A stretch of 64,000 nt of DNA. It comes from Nitrospira tepida (lineage in GTDB: Bacteria > Nitrospirota > Nitrospiria > Nitrospirales > Nitrospiraceae). The DNA lies in contig NZ_OX365700.1 of NCBI RefSeq assembly GCF_947241125.1, forward strand, positions 2,202,001 through 2,266,000. Direction: 5' to 3'. The number at the start of each line of letters is the position of its first letter. Position 1 is the stretch's first letter. The position numbers and the translations under genes are program-made. The notes beneath the pieces are model-generated. The model was not told the DNA's origin. It did no database searches and saw only the letters and a list, made by a program, of their open reading frames with translations. Below are positions 15,208 through 24,494 of the stretch, in pieces.

Positions 15208-16341
15208 ATGGAGTTATCGATCCTCACATTCGTCCTCGTGTTGTCTCTGGCTTGCGCCAACGGCGCGAACGATGTGTCCAAAGCAATTGCCACCCTCGTT
15301 GGCAGCGGGGTGACCAACTACCGGACCGCGATCCTCTGGGGAACGCTCTGGACAATGATCGGCGCTGGGCTCTCGGGATTGGTCGCCACCGCGATGGTGA
15401 AGACCTTCAGCCAAGGACTGCTGGCGCCAGACGCTCCCGCATCGCCGCCCATCGCCGCCGCCGTGCTCATTGGCGCGGTCCTGTGGGTACTGGCCGCATC
15501 CTGGAGCGGCCTCCCTGTATCCACCACCCATGCGTTAACCGGCGCGATCGTCGGGGTAGGCCTCGTCGCATTTGGAAGTGAGGGGCTTCTGTGGAAGGGA
15601 ATTGGAAGGAAGATTGTCTTGCCGCTCATCCTCAGTCCCGTGCTGGCCCTGATGGTCTCTGTCATTGTGCATCGTCTTGTCCGCACGCTCGCGGCTCGAT
15701 GGGAAGGAGCCTGTGTTTGTGTGATGCCGACCGCCAGGGCGCTGGTCATGATCGATGCGCAGGGAGCCACACGTACTTTGTTTCAGACCGCGGCTCTGGG
15801 GCGACCGGTGGTGGCCGTTCCGGTTCAGTGCGACCGGGCGGGACTGAGCGGGCTCGTTGTTGGGTTGGACAGTATCCATTGGTGCTCAAGCGGATTGGCT
15901 TCGCTGGCTCGTGGAACGAACGACGCCCCCAAGATTGCGGCGATATTGCTGCTCGGAAGCGCTGTCGCGACTTGGCCCAGCGCGGCCTATCAAGGTGTGG
16001 CACTCATCGGCGTGGCGATGGCGATGGGCGTCGGGAGCTACCTGGCAGGACTCCGTGTCACCCAAGTCCTTGCGGAGAAGGTCACACGGATGGATCACGG
16101 TGAGGGATTATCTGCGAATCTCACGACCTCCTCGCTGGTGATGGTCTCCGCCGTGATGGGGTTGCCGGTCTCGACGACCCACGTCAGCAGTTCGGCGATC
16201 ATTGGCATTGGATTGTTGAAAGGCGTCAGTGCCGTTCGATGGTCCACGGTGCGTGACATGGTCCTGGCGTGGGTCGTCACGCTTCCTGCTTCCGGACTTC
16301 TTTCCGCACTCGCCTATCATCTGCTCACCAGGCTTGTGTAA
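15208..16341 (+). CDS. pit: PiT-family inorganic phosphate permease
   Basis: A 377-residue inner-membrane transporter with the two duplicated PiT signatures: CANGANDVSKAIATLVGSG near the N-terminus and LARGTNDAPKIAAILL in the second half, plus VSTTHALTGAIVGVG and VSTTHVSSSAIIGIG. A cytoplasmic loop between the halves carries cysteines (CVCVMP, QCDR, HWCSSG). Placement 13 bp after arsS suggests a role linked to arsenic: restoring phosphate, or importing arsenate for conversion to organoarsenicals. The transported ion in vivo is not shown by sequence. Confidence 0.88.
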   Translation: MELSILTFVLVLSLACANGANDVSKAIATLVGSGVTNYRTAILWGTLWTMIGAGLSGLVATAMVKTFSQGLLAPDAPASPPIAAAVLIGAVLWVLAASWSGLPVSTTHALTGAIVGVGLVAFGSEGLLWKGIGRKIVLPLILSPVLALMVSVIVHRLVRTLAARWEGACVCVMPTARALVMIDAQGATRTLFQTAALGRPVVAVPVQCDRAGLSGLVVGLDSIHWCSSGLASLARGTNDAPKIAAILLLGSAVATWPSAAYQGVALIGVAMAMGVGSYLAGLRVTQVLAEKVTRMDHGEGLSANLTTSSLVMVSAVMGLPVSTTHVSSSAIIGIGLLKGVSAVRWSTVRDMVLAWVVTLPASGLLSALAYHLLTRLV

Positions 16342-16380
16342 GCGATCTCACAGTTTGGTCACGGTGTCGCGTGGTAGAGA
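16336..16380 (+). promoter_or_regulatory. Candidate Crp/Fnr-type promoter of the outer-membrane protein gene (site F)
   Basis: GTGTAAGC GA TCTCACAG (16336-16353) overlaps the end of the permease gene. TAGAGA (16375-16380) follows 21 nt later. The arrangement equals that of site E. Confidence 0.55.
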
Positions 16381-16454
16381 CTCGCGGGGTGGGGTTTTGA
16401 AGCAGTCGAATCATGGACTGATCAACATGACTCAATGTCATAGGCGAGGATTGA

Positions 16455-17564
16455 ATGAAGCAACAGCCTTATGTGTGCAGAACTCTGCACAGCCGGACAC
16501 CACAGGAACTAGTCCTCCGGACATGCTTTTCCGAAGTGGCATGTATCCTCGGGATCATCCTTTGTTTCGAGCTCACGGGAGGAGGGGTGTCACATGCGCT
16601 GGATTGGGTGCCCACCGATCAAGAGATGCAAAAGTACCGGAAAAGCTGGAATCCGCTGTCGAACGGGCCGATTTTTATTAGTGGGGTTGACATCCACCCG
16701 AAGGGACAGTTCACCTTCCATCCGTTCTTATTTTCTCAGATTAGTGAGAAACAATTCGGAAACGATCTGACTACCAAGAGCACTTCCTCCCCTGTCCACT
16801 CGTATCAGATAGCACCAGTCGTCACGATGGCCTATGGCCTGACGAGCCACTTCGAGCTCAATGTCGGTCTCTCGGGCTCATTCTGGTGGGCGAATTCCAG
16901 CGCGCAGTTTAATCAGGGAAAGGGGGGGCCGTGGACTACGGATTCCGGCCTGGGCGATACACAGGTGTACTTGAAATACCGGCCGATTATTCAAGATCCG
17001 GATGGATGGCGTCCTTCCATCACAACGTTCAACATGATTGTGTTACCGACCAGTCGTTGGGTGACGGGGAGTGAAAGCCCTCCAGGCGGCTTTGCGCCGC
17101 TGGGGCGACTTCCAGCCTCTCGATTCGGGTCGTTGACCTGGACGGAAGGGGTGATGTTTCGGAAGAACCTGCAACCGTTTCGCGTGAGCGGCGGTGTGTT
17201 CTATTCGTACCATCTTCCCGGCAGCGATGCGGGGGAGACGACCTATCCAGCCGATATCATCAACACGCGCCTGATTGTTGAACACATCTTCAACGACAAG
17301 CGGGGTTTGGGGTACAACCTGGAGTTCGTGGGCTTCCATGGCCTTCCTTGGCGGGCCGATGGCAAGGATATCAATGTCGGAGGGCGTCATGGGTTCAACT
17401 CCCTCGGGGTTCAACCGACGATCCAGTATCGGCTCGGAGAACATTGGGTAGGGGCAGTCGGCTGCTTATTCACGGTTGCAGGTCAGAACACCCTTGGCGC
17501 GATCTATCCAAATTTCTCGATTTACTATTATTGGAGCCAGACCGGAAAAGTGATCATGCGCTGA
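16455..17564 (+). CDS. Outer-membrane beta-barrel protein (MetA/phenol-degradation-like)
   Basis: A 369-residue exported protein. A signal segment (VACILGIILCFELTGGGVSHA) is followed by alternating amphipathic strands with aromatic ends (FELNVGLSGSFWWANSS, TQVYLKYRPIIQD, FRVSGGVFYSYHLPG) and a final strand NFSIYYYWSQTGKVIMR, typical of a 10-12-stranded barrel. The pattern fits the transporter-like family loosely named after phenol-degradation MetA. Substrate unknown. It follows the arsenic operon but has its own candidate promoter. Confidence 0.75.
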   Translation: MKQQPYVCRTLHSRTPQELVLRTCFSEVACILGIILCFELTGGGVSHALDWVPTDQEMQKYRKSWNPLSNGPIFISGVDIHPKGQFTFHPFLFSQISEKQFGNDLTTKSTSSPVHSYQIAPVVTMAYGLTSHFELNVGLSGSFWWANSSAQFNQGKGGPWTTDSGLGDTQVYLKYRPIIQDPDGWRPSITTFNMIVLPTSRWVTGSESPPGGFAPLGRLPASRFGSLTWTEGVMFRKNLQPFRVSGGVFYSYHLPGSDAGETTYPADIINTRLIVEHIFNDKRGLGYNLEFVGFHGLPWRADGKDINVGGRHGFNSLGVQPTIQYRLGEHWVGAVGCLFTVAGQNTLGAIYPNFSIYYYWSQTGKVIMR

Positions 17565-18067
17565 GGATCTGTCCCTACTGGAGACAAGCAGTCTGCTAAT
17601 TTGAACAGTTCCTTTGGTTGCGACTTCCTCAATATGTTCACCAGATGTTCACCAGGAGGCCGGAACTGGTCGGTTTGGGCGGGAAGAGATCGGATGTCGG
17701 AAAACGAGAAAGTGCGCTGGACGCTGCGATTCTCTTGGAGTTTGTGGAGTTTTGCGTGTGAAAGGGAGAAACGAGACGCGGTTTATGAGTCCGCTGCTCT
17801 ACCAACTGAGCTACACCGCCACGCAAGCACTGGAAGGGAATCGAAACAGAATTCGAACAAGCGAAACACAACTATAGCATGTCGCCGCTGCGTCGGACAA
17901 TCAGGGTTCTTGCTCGCAGCGGTTCAGATCGGGTAATGCGACGGGTCCGTCACATGCGCATGGTAGTCGTTCCCAAGGCAGCGAGTTTCAGATCTGTCAG
18001 TCGATCGTCCAGGATTGCGCTGCTGCGAACTTTTTCGCTGTGATCTCAGGCTTCCTCGGGAAGACGG
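17565..18067. other. Gene-free stretch with a truncated tRNA
   Basis: This 503-bp interval between two convergent genes holds the tRNA-Met 5' fragment at 17775-17820 and otherwise nothing I can support. Short frames here, including one containing the translation of the tRNA fragment, show no coding character. Confidence 0.6.
17775..17820 (-). pseudogene. tRNA-Met(CAT) 5' fragment
   Basis: Minus strand: acceptor 5' strand GGCGGTG, D-arm GCTC AGTTGGTAGA GAGC, and an anticodon arm with loop CTCATAA (anticodon CAT) are intact. After the anticodon stem (ACCGCG) the sequence diverges: no T-arm (GGTTCGAATCC-like) and no CACCGCC acceptor partner follow. About 46 nt of a ~76-nt gene remain, so it cannot make a functional tRNA. 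Confidence 0.75.
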
Positions 18068-19465
18068 TTAGCGGAGAAACTGCCGGCTTCGCACATGGTA
18101 ATGTAATTCACCCTCGGCGATGAAGCGACCAAGGACCAGCGTGGGCTTCATGGTCAGGCTGACGAGACGCAATATGGATATTCGGCCTTGGAGCCTCCCG
18201 CCATCCACATCGCGGTTGAGGCCGGCTTCTAATTGCTGCCGTGCCTCCTCCAGTTTATCCGCCAGGGGAAGGGTCGCGCTTTGCTCCAGCCAACGGCGGA
18301 ACTCTTCATGCAACAGTGATTCCGCGAAATCGGTCAGCATGGAGCGATTCTTGATCTGGTAATCGAAATGAGTGAAACGGACGGTTTGGGTCTCCGGCTC
18401 GTATCGTGGCTCGCCTTGCATCAGGAGCGTGATCGGCGCAAGGCCGGCCAGGTCCAGGGTCATCTCAAGCGCGGCCTTGTCACCCGCCGGATGGAAATGC
18501 ACCTGTCGAATGGTGATCGTGCCAGGCTCCGTTCCATAGGTTTGTCCCACGAGCCGTTGAGCCAGTTGTTGGTTGGCCTCTTCGTATGGAAGCGGGACGT
18601 CGAGTGAGACATGGAATCCATCCGGGGGAGGCGTGGTCTTAAGGAGTGGAAGCGGGACTGCGGTGGAAGTCGCGACCTGCCCGTTCGTTAAGCGGGGAAG
18701 CACCATGAATCCGATCGCCGCCTTCAACAGGCTGTCCTGTCCTTCAATGGACCCGGCTCTGGTTTCTCGTGGGTCGAGGAGCAGCGTCTGATGTTGCCGC
18801 TCATCGACCGCCACGGGCCGTTGCAGGGAGGTCCAGGCCCTCTGGACCGGTTCCTTGAATTGGAATTGGCGTTGAATATGCGTGTTGAGGATCGGAAGCG
18901 CCTGCTGGAGGTCGGCGCGCAGGAGATAGGCGACCGTGGGAGTCAGGTCCGCCCGGTCCAGTTCGCGAAGGCAGGCTCCAACGGCCTGCACGGAGGTCAC
19001 CTTGCTGGAGGCCTGCACATTGTATTGCGGTCCCAATGATAGGACGGACGTAATACGCGCGACGACCCTGCCTGGCGCTCGGCCCGCCGCACGGCGTCCG
19101 CAGGAAGCGACGGTCTTGCTTTCCGGTGATGTGGCGGTATCGGCCGTGAAGGTGATCGTCAGGCTGAAGTCGACGTGGTTTCCTCTGACGGTCCATTCCG
19201 CCCGTTCCCGCTTCCACGCATATTTGATAAAGCCGGCTCCTTGGGCCAGAGCCGTCCAGCGGTCGCCGGTCCGTTGGCGCCACGCCGCGTCCAACTCATC
19301 CAATGCCGGTTTGAGGAGGGCCAGCGGGGCAGCGGCATGCACCATGATCGCCGACGGTCCTGTCTGCTGTGAATCAGACGAGGCCGGACCAGGCTGTTTG
19401 GCATGGACGCCGGCCGTCCACAGAAGCAGGGCGAAGACGAACGGGAGGAACCGAGTTGTCCGCAT
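18068..19465 (-). CDS. DUF4403-family exported protein
   Basis: A 465-residue protein with a signal peptide (MRTTRFLPFVFALLLWTAGVHA). The two halves resemble each other in outline (a helix plus long beta-sheets, e.g. GFHVSLDVPLPYEEANQQLAQRLVGQTY), as in DUF4403, a bactericidal/permeability-increasing-like lipid-binding fold of the periplasm. The ATG at 19465 opens the signal peptide; the longer frame from 19627 runs into the recA promoter and is rejected. It is divergent from recA. Confidence 0.78.
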   Translation of the reverse strand: MRTTRFLPFVFALLLWTAGVHAKQPGPASSDSQQTGPSAIMVHAAAPLALLKPALDELDAAWRQRTGDRWTALAQGAGFIKYAWKRERAEWTVRGNHVDFSLTITFTADTATSPESKTVASCGRRAAGRAPGRVVARITSVLSLGPQYNVQASSKVTSVQAVGACLRELDRADLTPTVAYLLRADLQQALPILNTHIQRQFQFKEPVQRAWTSLQRPVAVDERQHQTLLLDPRETRAGSIEGQDSLLKAAIGFMVLPRLTNGQVATSTAVPLPLLKTTPPPDGFHVSLDVPLPYEEANQQLAQRLVGQTYGTEPGTITIRQVHFHPAGDKAALEMTLDLAGLAPITLLMQGEPRYEPETQTVRFTHFDYQIKNRSMLTDFAESLLHEEFRRWLEQSATLPLADKLEEARQQLEAGLNRDVDGGRLQGRISILRLVSLTMKPTLVLGRFIAEGELHYHVRSRQFLR

Positions 19466-19579
19466 TGGGGAAACACCTGAGCGCATGTCCGCACGGACCG
19501 AGGAGCGACGGCCACACTGTACCATGTTCCGCCCGCGTCCGCATGAGGAGACGTGGAGCATCCCTCCGGCACCGGCGCT

Positions 19580-19608
19580 AGGTTTTTCCCGACCGTGTCG
19601 GGTATAAT
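19580..19608 (+). promoter_or_regulatory. recA promoter with a CCCGAC-N3-GTCGGG dyad
   Basis: A perfect -10 TATAAT (19603-19608) lies 34 bp before the recA ATG. Directly upstream, in the -35/-10 spacer, is the dyad CCCGAC CGT GTCGGG (19588-19602). This is where an SOS operator would sit. It differs from the E. coli (CTGT-N8-ACAG) and Gram-positive (GAAC-N4-GTTC) LexA boxes. Confidence 0.55.
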
Positions 19609-19641
19609 TCCACGATTTTGATCCCAACGAAGGAGCCTGGA

Positions 19642-20738
<1,097 letters not shown>

Positions 20739-20742
<4 letters not shown>

Positions 20743-21296
20743 CGCTCGTCCGGCATTGCGCGATCTGGCAGCGCCACAGTGGCCGTGATGCCATGAAGGA
20801 CTCGTCCTCCCGGCGGCGCGTGATCTCCCCCCGGCGGGACCCCATTCAACTGGCATTCAAGTATCTGTCACTGCGTGATCGGACTGCCGCGCAACTTACT
20901 CGCTATCTGCAACGGCAGCGAGTGCCGAAGAAAATCGTTCGGGAGGCCGTCGCACGTTGCATCGAGCTCGGCTATCTGAATGATCGTTCCTTCGCCTTTC
21001 GATGGGCCGAGTCTCGGGTGCAGCGGCGCCCCATGGCCAAGCCAGCCCTCGAAGCCGAATTGTTGGCCAAGGGCTTTGATGAACCCTTGGTCGCCGAGAC
21101 GCTGGCGCGTTTGTATGGGCGCGATACCGAACGGAGATTCGCGGGAGAGATCATTAGGCAACAGCAAAAAGGGGGACGGGCCGTCTCGCCGGCCAGGCTT
21201 GCCTCACTCCTGCGGCAACGCGGGTTTGGCGAAGAGGTGATCGCAGAAGCGATCGGGATGGAACATCGCGACGACGGGGATGCCCACGGCGAGTAG
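20739..21296 (+). CDS. recX: RecX, RecA regulator
   Basis: A 185-residue RecX with three tandem three-helix units ([18 protein letters not shown], then [21 protein letters not shown], then [18 protein letters not shown]). RecX binds the RecA filament groove and limits its activity. The start is either the GTG overlapping the recA stop (20739) or the ATG at 20793, which begins closer to the conserved part. The position directly after recA confirms the call. Confidence 0.9.
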
Positions 21297-21320
21297 CCGG
21301 ACTTACGGAAGGATGGTTTC

Positions 21321-23951
21321 ATGAATCACACGACAGAAGCCCTCCGCCAGGCGTTTCTCCGCTATTTTGAGCGGCAGGGCCATCAGGCGGTGGCCAGCTC
21401 GCCCCTGATTCCTCAGGCGGACCCGACCCTGTTGTTTACGAACGCCGGGATGAACCAATTCAAGCGGGTGTTCCTCGGCGAGGAGAGCCGGGCCTACAAG
21501 CGGGCCGTCACGGTGCAGAAGTGCGTGCGGGCCGGAGGAAAGCACAACGATCTGGAGAACGTCGGCTACACGGCGCGGCACCATACCTTTTTCGAGATGC
21601 TCGGCAACTTCTCGTTCGGGGACTACTTCAAGGCCGAGGCCATTGAGTTCGGATGGGAGTTCCTGACCAAGGAGGTCGGGTTGGCCAAGGATCGCCTCTG
21701 GGTCACGGTCTATAAGGATGACGACGACGCGGCAAGCCTATGGAAAAGGATCGGCATGCCGGACCAACGCATCATGCGGTTCGGCGAGAAGGATAATTTC
21801 TGGCAGATGGGGGACACGGGTCCCTGCGGCCCCTGCTCCGAGATTCACTTCGACCAGGGAACGGCGGTGCCGGGTGACGACCGGCCGAACGGCGACGGCG
21901 ATCGCGTGATCGAGATCTGGAACCTCGTGTTCATGCAGTTCAACCAAAACGACAGGGGCGAACGGCAGCCGCTTCCCAGGCCGAGCATCGATACGGGCAT
22001 GGGACTGGAACGCCTGGCCGCGGTCGTCCAGGGGAAACACAGCAACTACGACGGCGATGTCTTTGCGCCGATTCTTCACGCCATCGGGACCAGGACCGGG
22101 CAACGGTACGGCGCGAACCTTTCGAGTGATCGGTCCATGCGCGTGATCGCGGACCATCTGCGGGCCATCGCGTTTCTGGTGGCCGACGGCATTCTGCCGT
22201 CGAACGAAGGGCGCGGGTATGTGTTGCGCCGGATTCTCCGGCGCGCGGCGCGCCACGGTCGCCTGCTGGGCGTCTCGGAACCGTTCCTGTACGACCTGAC
22301 CGGCTCGGTGGCGCTCTCCATGGGATCGTTCTATCCGGAGCTGCGCGCCGCGGCTGATACGATCACGGAGGTGACGCAAGGGGAAGAAGAGCGGTTCATC
22401 GCCACATTGGACCAGGGTCTGCCCATCCTCAACGACATGGTGGCGAAGGCCAAAGCCGCCGGCCAGCCGGTGCTGGCCGGTCCGGAGGTCTTCAAACTTT
22501 ATGATACCTACGGCTTTCCGATGGATTTGATCGCGGAAGCCTGTCGCGAGCAGGGCCTGGCCGTCGATCAAGAGGGGTTCGACCGGGCCATTGATGAACA
22601 GAGGGCGAGGGCGCGGAAATCCGCCTCGTTCGAGTCGGAGGCCGTGAGCCCGATGTTGGCGGAGCTGTCGGCACGGGTGCCGGCCACGCAATTCGTCGGG
22701 TACGAACGGTTGCAGAGCGAAAGCGTGCTCCAGGCCATCTTGAAGGGCGACCGGCTTGTCAAGGAAGCAACGGCCGGTGACGAGATCGAGTGCGTCCTAG
22801 ATGTCACGCCCTTTTATGCGGAAGGCGGCGGGCAGGTCGGGGATCAAGGGGTGCTGGTGGGGCCGGAAGGCCGGATTGAGATCACGGAAACCGTCAAGCC
22901 GCTTCCCACGATGTTTGTGCACAAGGGGAGGGTCCAGAGCGGTCTTGTGCGCGAAGGGGATCGGCTCCAGGCCCAGGTGCGGGCCAACACGAGACAGGAC
23001 GCGGCTCGCAACCATACGGCGACGCACCTCGTGCATGCCGCCCTCCGCGATCTTCTGGGCCCGCATGTCAAACAATATGGATCGCTGGTCGCGCCGAATC
23101 GGCTGCGATTCGACTTCGCGCATTTCAAGGCGCTGTCCGGCAGGGATATCGACGAAGTGGAAGCGATCGTCAACGACCAGATCCGCCGCAATGAGCAGGT
23201 GCGGACGCAGGTGATGGGCATTCAGGATGCGGTCGCGGCCGGCGCGCTGGCCTTCTTCGGGGATAAGTACGGGGAACAGGTGCGGGTCGTGACCATCGAA
23301 GAGTTCAGCAAGGAACTCTGCGGCGGCACCCATTGCCGTCACACCGGCGAGATCGGTCTCTTCCGCATCCTGTCCGAGACCGGAGTGGCCGCCGGGGTGC
23401 GCCGGATCGAAGCGCAGACGGGGGTAGGCGCGCTGTCCGCGCTCAAGCGGTTGGAGGCGGATGTTCGGGAGCTGTCGGAGATCCTGAAGGTCGCGCCGTC
23501 CGACCTTGTCGGCCGGACCAGGAAACTGGCGGCGCAGTTGAAGGAAAAGGAGCGGGAACTGGAGGAGTTGAAGCTCAAGCTCGCCAGCGGGGCCTCGACC
23601 GACGCCCAGGTCCGCACAATCGGCTCGGTGCAGGTGCATGTGCAGCGGACCGACGGCATGGACATGAACGGCATGCGCGCGCTGGCCGACCGGGTCCGTG
23701 ATAAGCTCAAATCAGGAGTCGTGGCGCTCGGCGGCGTGAGCGACGACAAAGTCTCGCTGCTGGTCGCCGTGACCAAGGACCTGACCGCGTCCATCAAGGC
23801 CGGCGAGCTGATCAAGTCCATGGCGGTCGAAGTCGGAGGGACCGGAGGAGGACGGCCGGAACTGGCTCAGGCCGGAGGGAAGCAACCGGAAGGGTTGCCT
23901 CGCGCCCTCGAAAAGGTCTTTCCGCTGGTGGAGCAGGCACTTGGACAGTAA
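21321..23951 (+). CDS. alaS: Alanyl-tRNA synthetase
   Basis: An 876-residue full-length class II enzyme. In order: aminoacylation core (RQAFLRYFERQGHQAVASSPL; FTNAGMNQFKRVFLGEE), tRNA-recognition domain, editing domain with the zinc ligands HTATHLVH and CGGTHCRHTGEIG, and the C-Ala dimer/oligomer domain ending in GGGRPELAQAGGKQPE. It charges tRNA-Ala and clears Ser/Gly mischarges. Good ribosome-binding site (GGAAGG). The recA-recX-alaS order is common in bacteria. Confidence 0.97.
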   Translation: MNHTTEALRQAFLRYFERQGHQAVASSPLIPQADPTLLFTNAGMNQFKRVFLGEESRAYKRAVTVQKCVRAGGKHNDLENVGYTARHHTFFEMLGNFSFGDYFKAEAIEFGWEFLTKEVGLAKDRLWVTVYKDDDDAASLWKRIGMPDQRIMRFGEKDNFWQMGDTGPCGPCSEIHFDQGTAVPGDDRPNGDGDRVIEIWNLVFMQFNQNDRGERQPLPRPSIDTGMGLERLAAVVQGKHSNYDGDVFAPILHAIGTRTGQRYGANLSSDRSMRVIADHLRAIAFLVADGILPSNEGRGYVLRRILRRAARHGRLLGVSEPFLYDLTGSVALSMGSFYPELRAAADTITEVTQGEEERFIATLDQGLPILNDMVAKAKAAGQPVLAGPEVFKLYDTYGFPMDLIAEACREQGLAVDQEGFDRAIDEQRARARKSASFESEAVSPMLAELSARVPATQFVGYERLQSESVLQAILKGDRLVKEATAGDEIECVLDVTPFYAEGGGQVGDQGVLVGPEGRIEITETVKPLPTMFVHKGRVQSGLVREGDRLQAQVRANTRQDAARNHTATHLVHAALRDLLGPHVKQYGSLVAPNRLRFDFAHFKALSGRDIDEVEAIVNDQIRRNEQVRTQVMGIQDAVAAGALAFFGDKYGEQVRVVTIEEFSKELCGGTHCRHTGEIGLFRILSETGVAAGVRRIEAQTGVGALSALKRLEADVRELSEILKVAPSDLVGRTRKLAAQLKEKERELEELKLKLASGASTDAQVRTIGSVQVHVQRTDGMDMNGMRALADRVRDKLKSGVVALGGVSDDKVSLLVAVTKDLTASIKAGELIKSMAVEVGGTGGGRPELAQAGGKQPEGLPRALEKVFPLVEQALGQ

Positions 23952-23955
23952 GCTG

Positions 23956-24477
23956 ATGGGCAAGCGAATCCTCGCGCTGGATTACGGGACCAAGCGGATC
24001 GGGGTGGCGCTCAGCGATGAACTCGGCTGGACGGCGCAACCGTTGGAAACCTATCGGCGGAGAACGCTGGAAGCCGATCTCGCCCATATTGCGACGCTCG
24101 TGCGTGAACATGAGGCGGGGAAGGTCGTGCTCGGGTTGCCGATTCGCACCACTGGAGAGTTGGGGCCGGAAGCCGCGGTGGTCGAGGACTTTCGCCGGCT
24201 CCTGCAGCCGGTGCTGTCCGTCCCGATCGTGACTTGGGATGAGCGCCATACGACGCAGAGCGCGGAGGAGTTGTTGATCGAGGCGGACCTCAGCCGCGCC
24301 AAGCGCAGGCAGGTCGTGGATCGCGTCGCGGCGGCGATCCTGCTGCAAAGCTATCTGGCCGGCCAGACAAGCAGGGCCGCTCACGCGGATTCCTCCACGA
24401 CACCAGACGCACCCTCGGCCGAAGACTGGCCGACCGACGATAGCGGTTCGCGGAACGGGGGAGCGCCGAGCGGATAA
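23956..24477 (+). CDS. ruvX: RuvX/YqgF Holliday-junction resolvase-like protein (pre-16S rRNA nuclease)
   Basis: An RNase-H-fold protein: ILALDYGTKRIGVALSDELG with the first catalytic Asp, VVLGLPIRTTGELGPEA, TWDERHTTQSAEELL with the second acidic site and VVDRVAAAILLQSYL with the third. YqgF proteins mature the 5' end of 16S rRNA. The ATG at 23956 is preferred to the TTG at 23941, both close to the alaS end. The C-terminal 35 residues are a disordered Ser/Asp/Pro tail not seen in short homologues. Confidence 0.92.
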   Translation: MGKRILALDYGTKRIGVALSDELGWTAQPLETYRRRTLEADLAHIATLVREHEAGKVVLGLPIRTTGELGPEAAVVEDFRRLLQPVLSVPIVTWDERHTTQSAEELLIEADLSRAKRRQVVDRVAAAILLQSYLAGQTSRAAHADSSTTPDAPSAEDWPTDDSGSRNGGAPSG

Positions 24478-24494
24478 GCGAAACCGACCCGACG

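Noticed and set aside
2335-16380. Sigma-54 promoters near the shared palindromes
   Set aside because: No GG-N10-GC pair with TGGCAC/TTGC character was found at a suitable place; the TA-rich hexamers fit sigma-70 -10 elements better.
17565-17820. Group I intron interrupting tRNA-Met
   Set aside because: The break is after the anticodon stem, and no T-arm or acceptor 3' half was found downstream on the same strand.
17638-17871. Short minus-strand protein containing GGVAQLVEQRTHKP
   Set aside because: This is the well-known spurious translation of a tRNA gene; here it covers the tRNA-Met fragment.
21738-22691. Long minus-strand frame inside alaS
   Set aside because: Shadow of a high-GC gene with no family resemblance; similar shadows lie opposite dnaK (33514-34563), valS (40030-41103) and the fusion gene (44398-45657).
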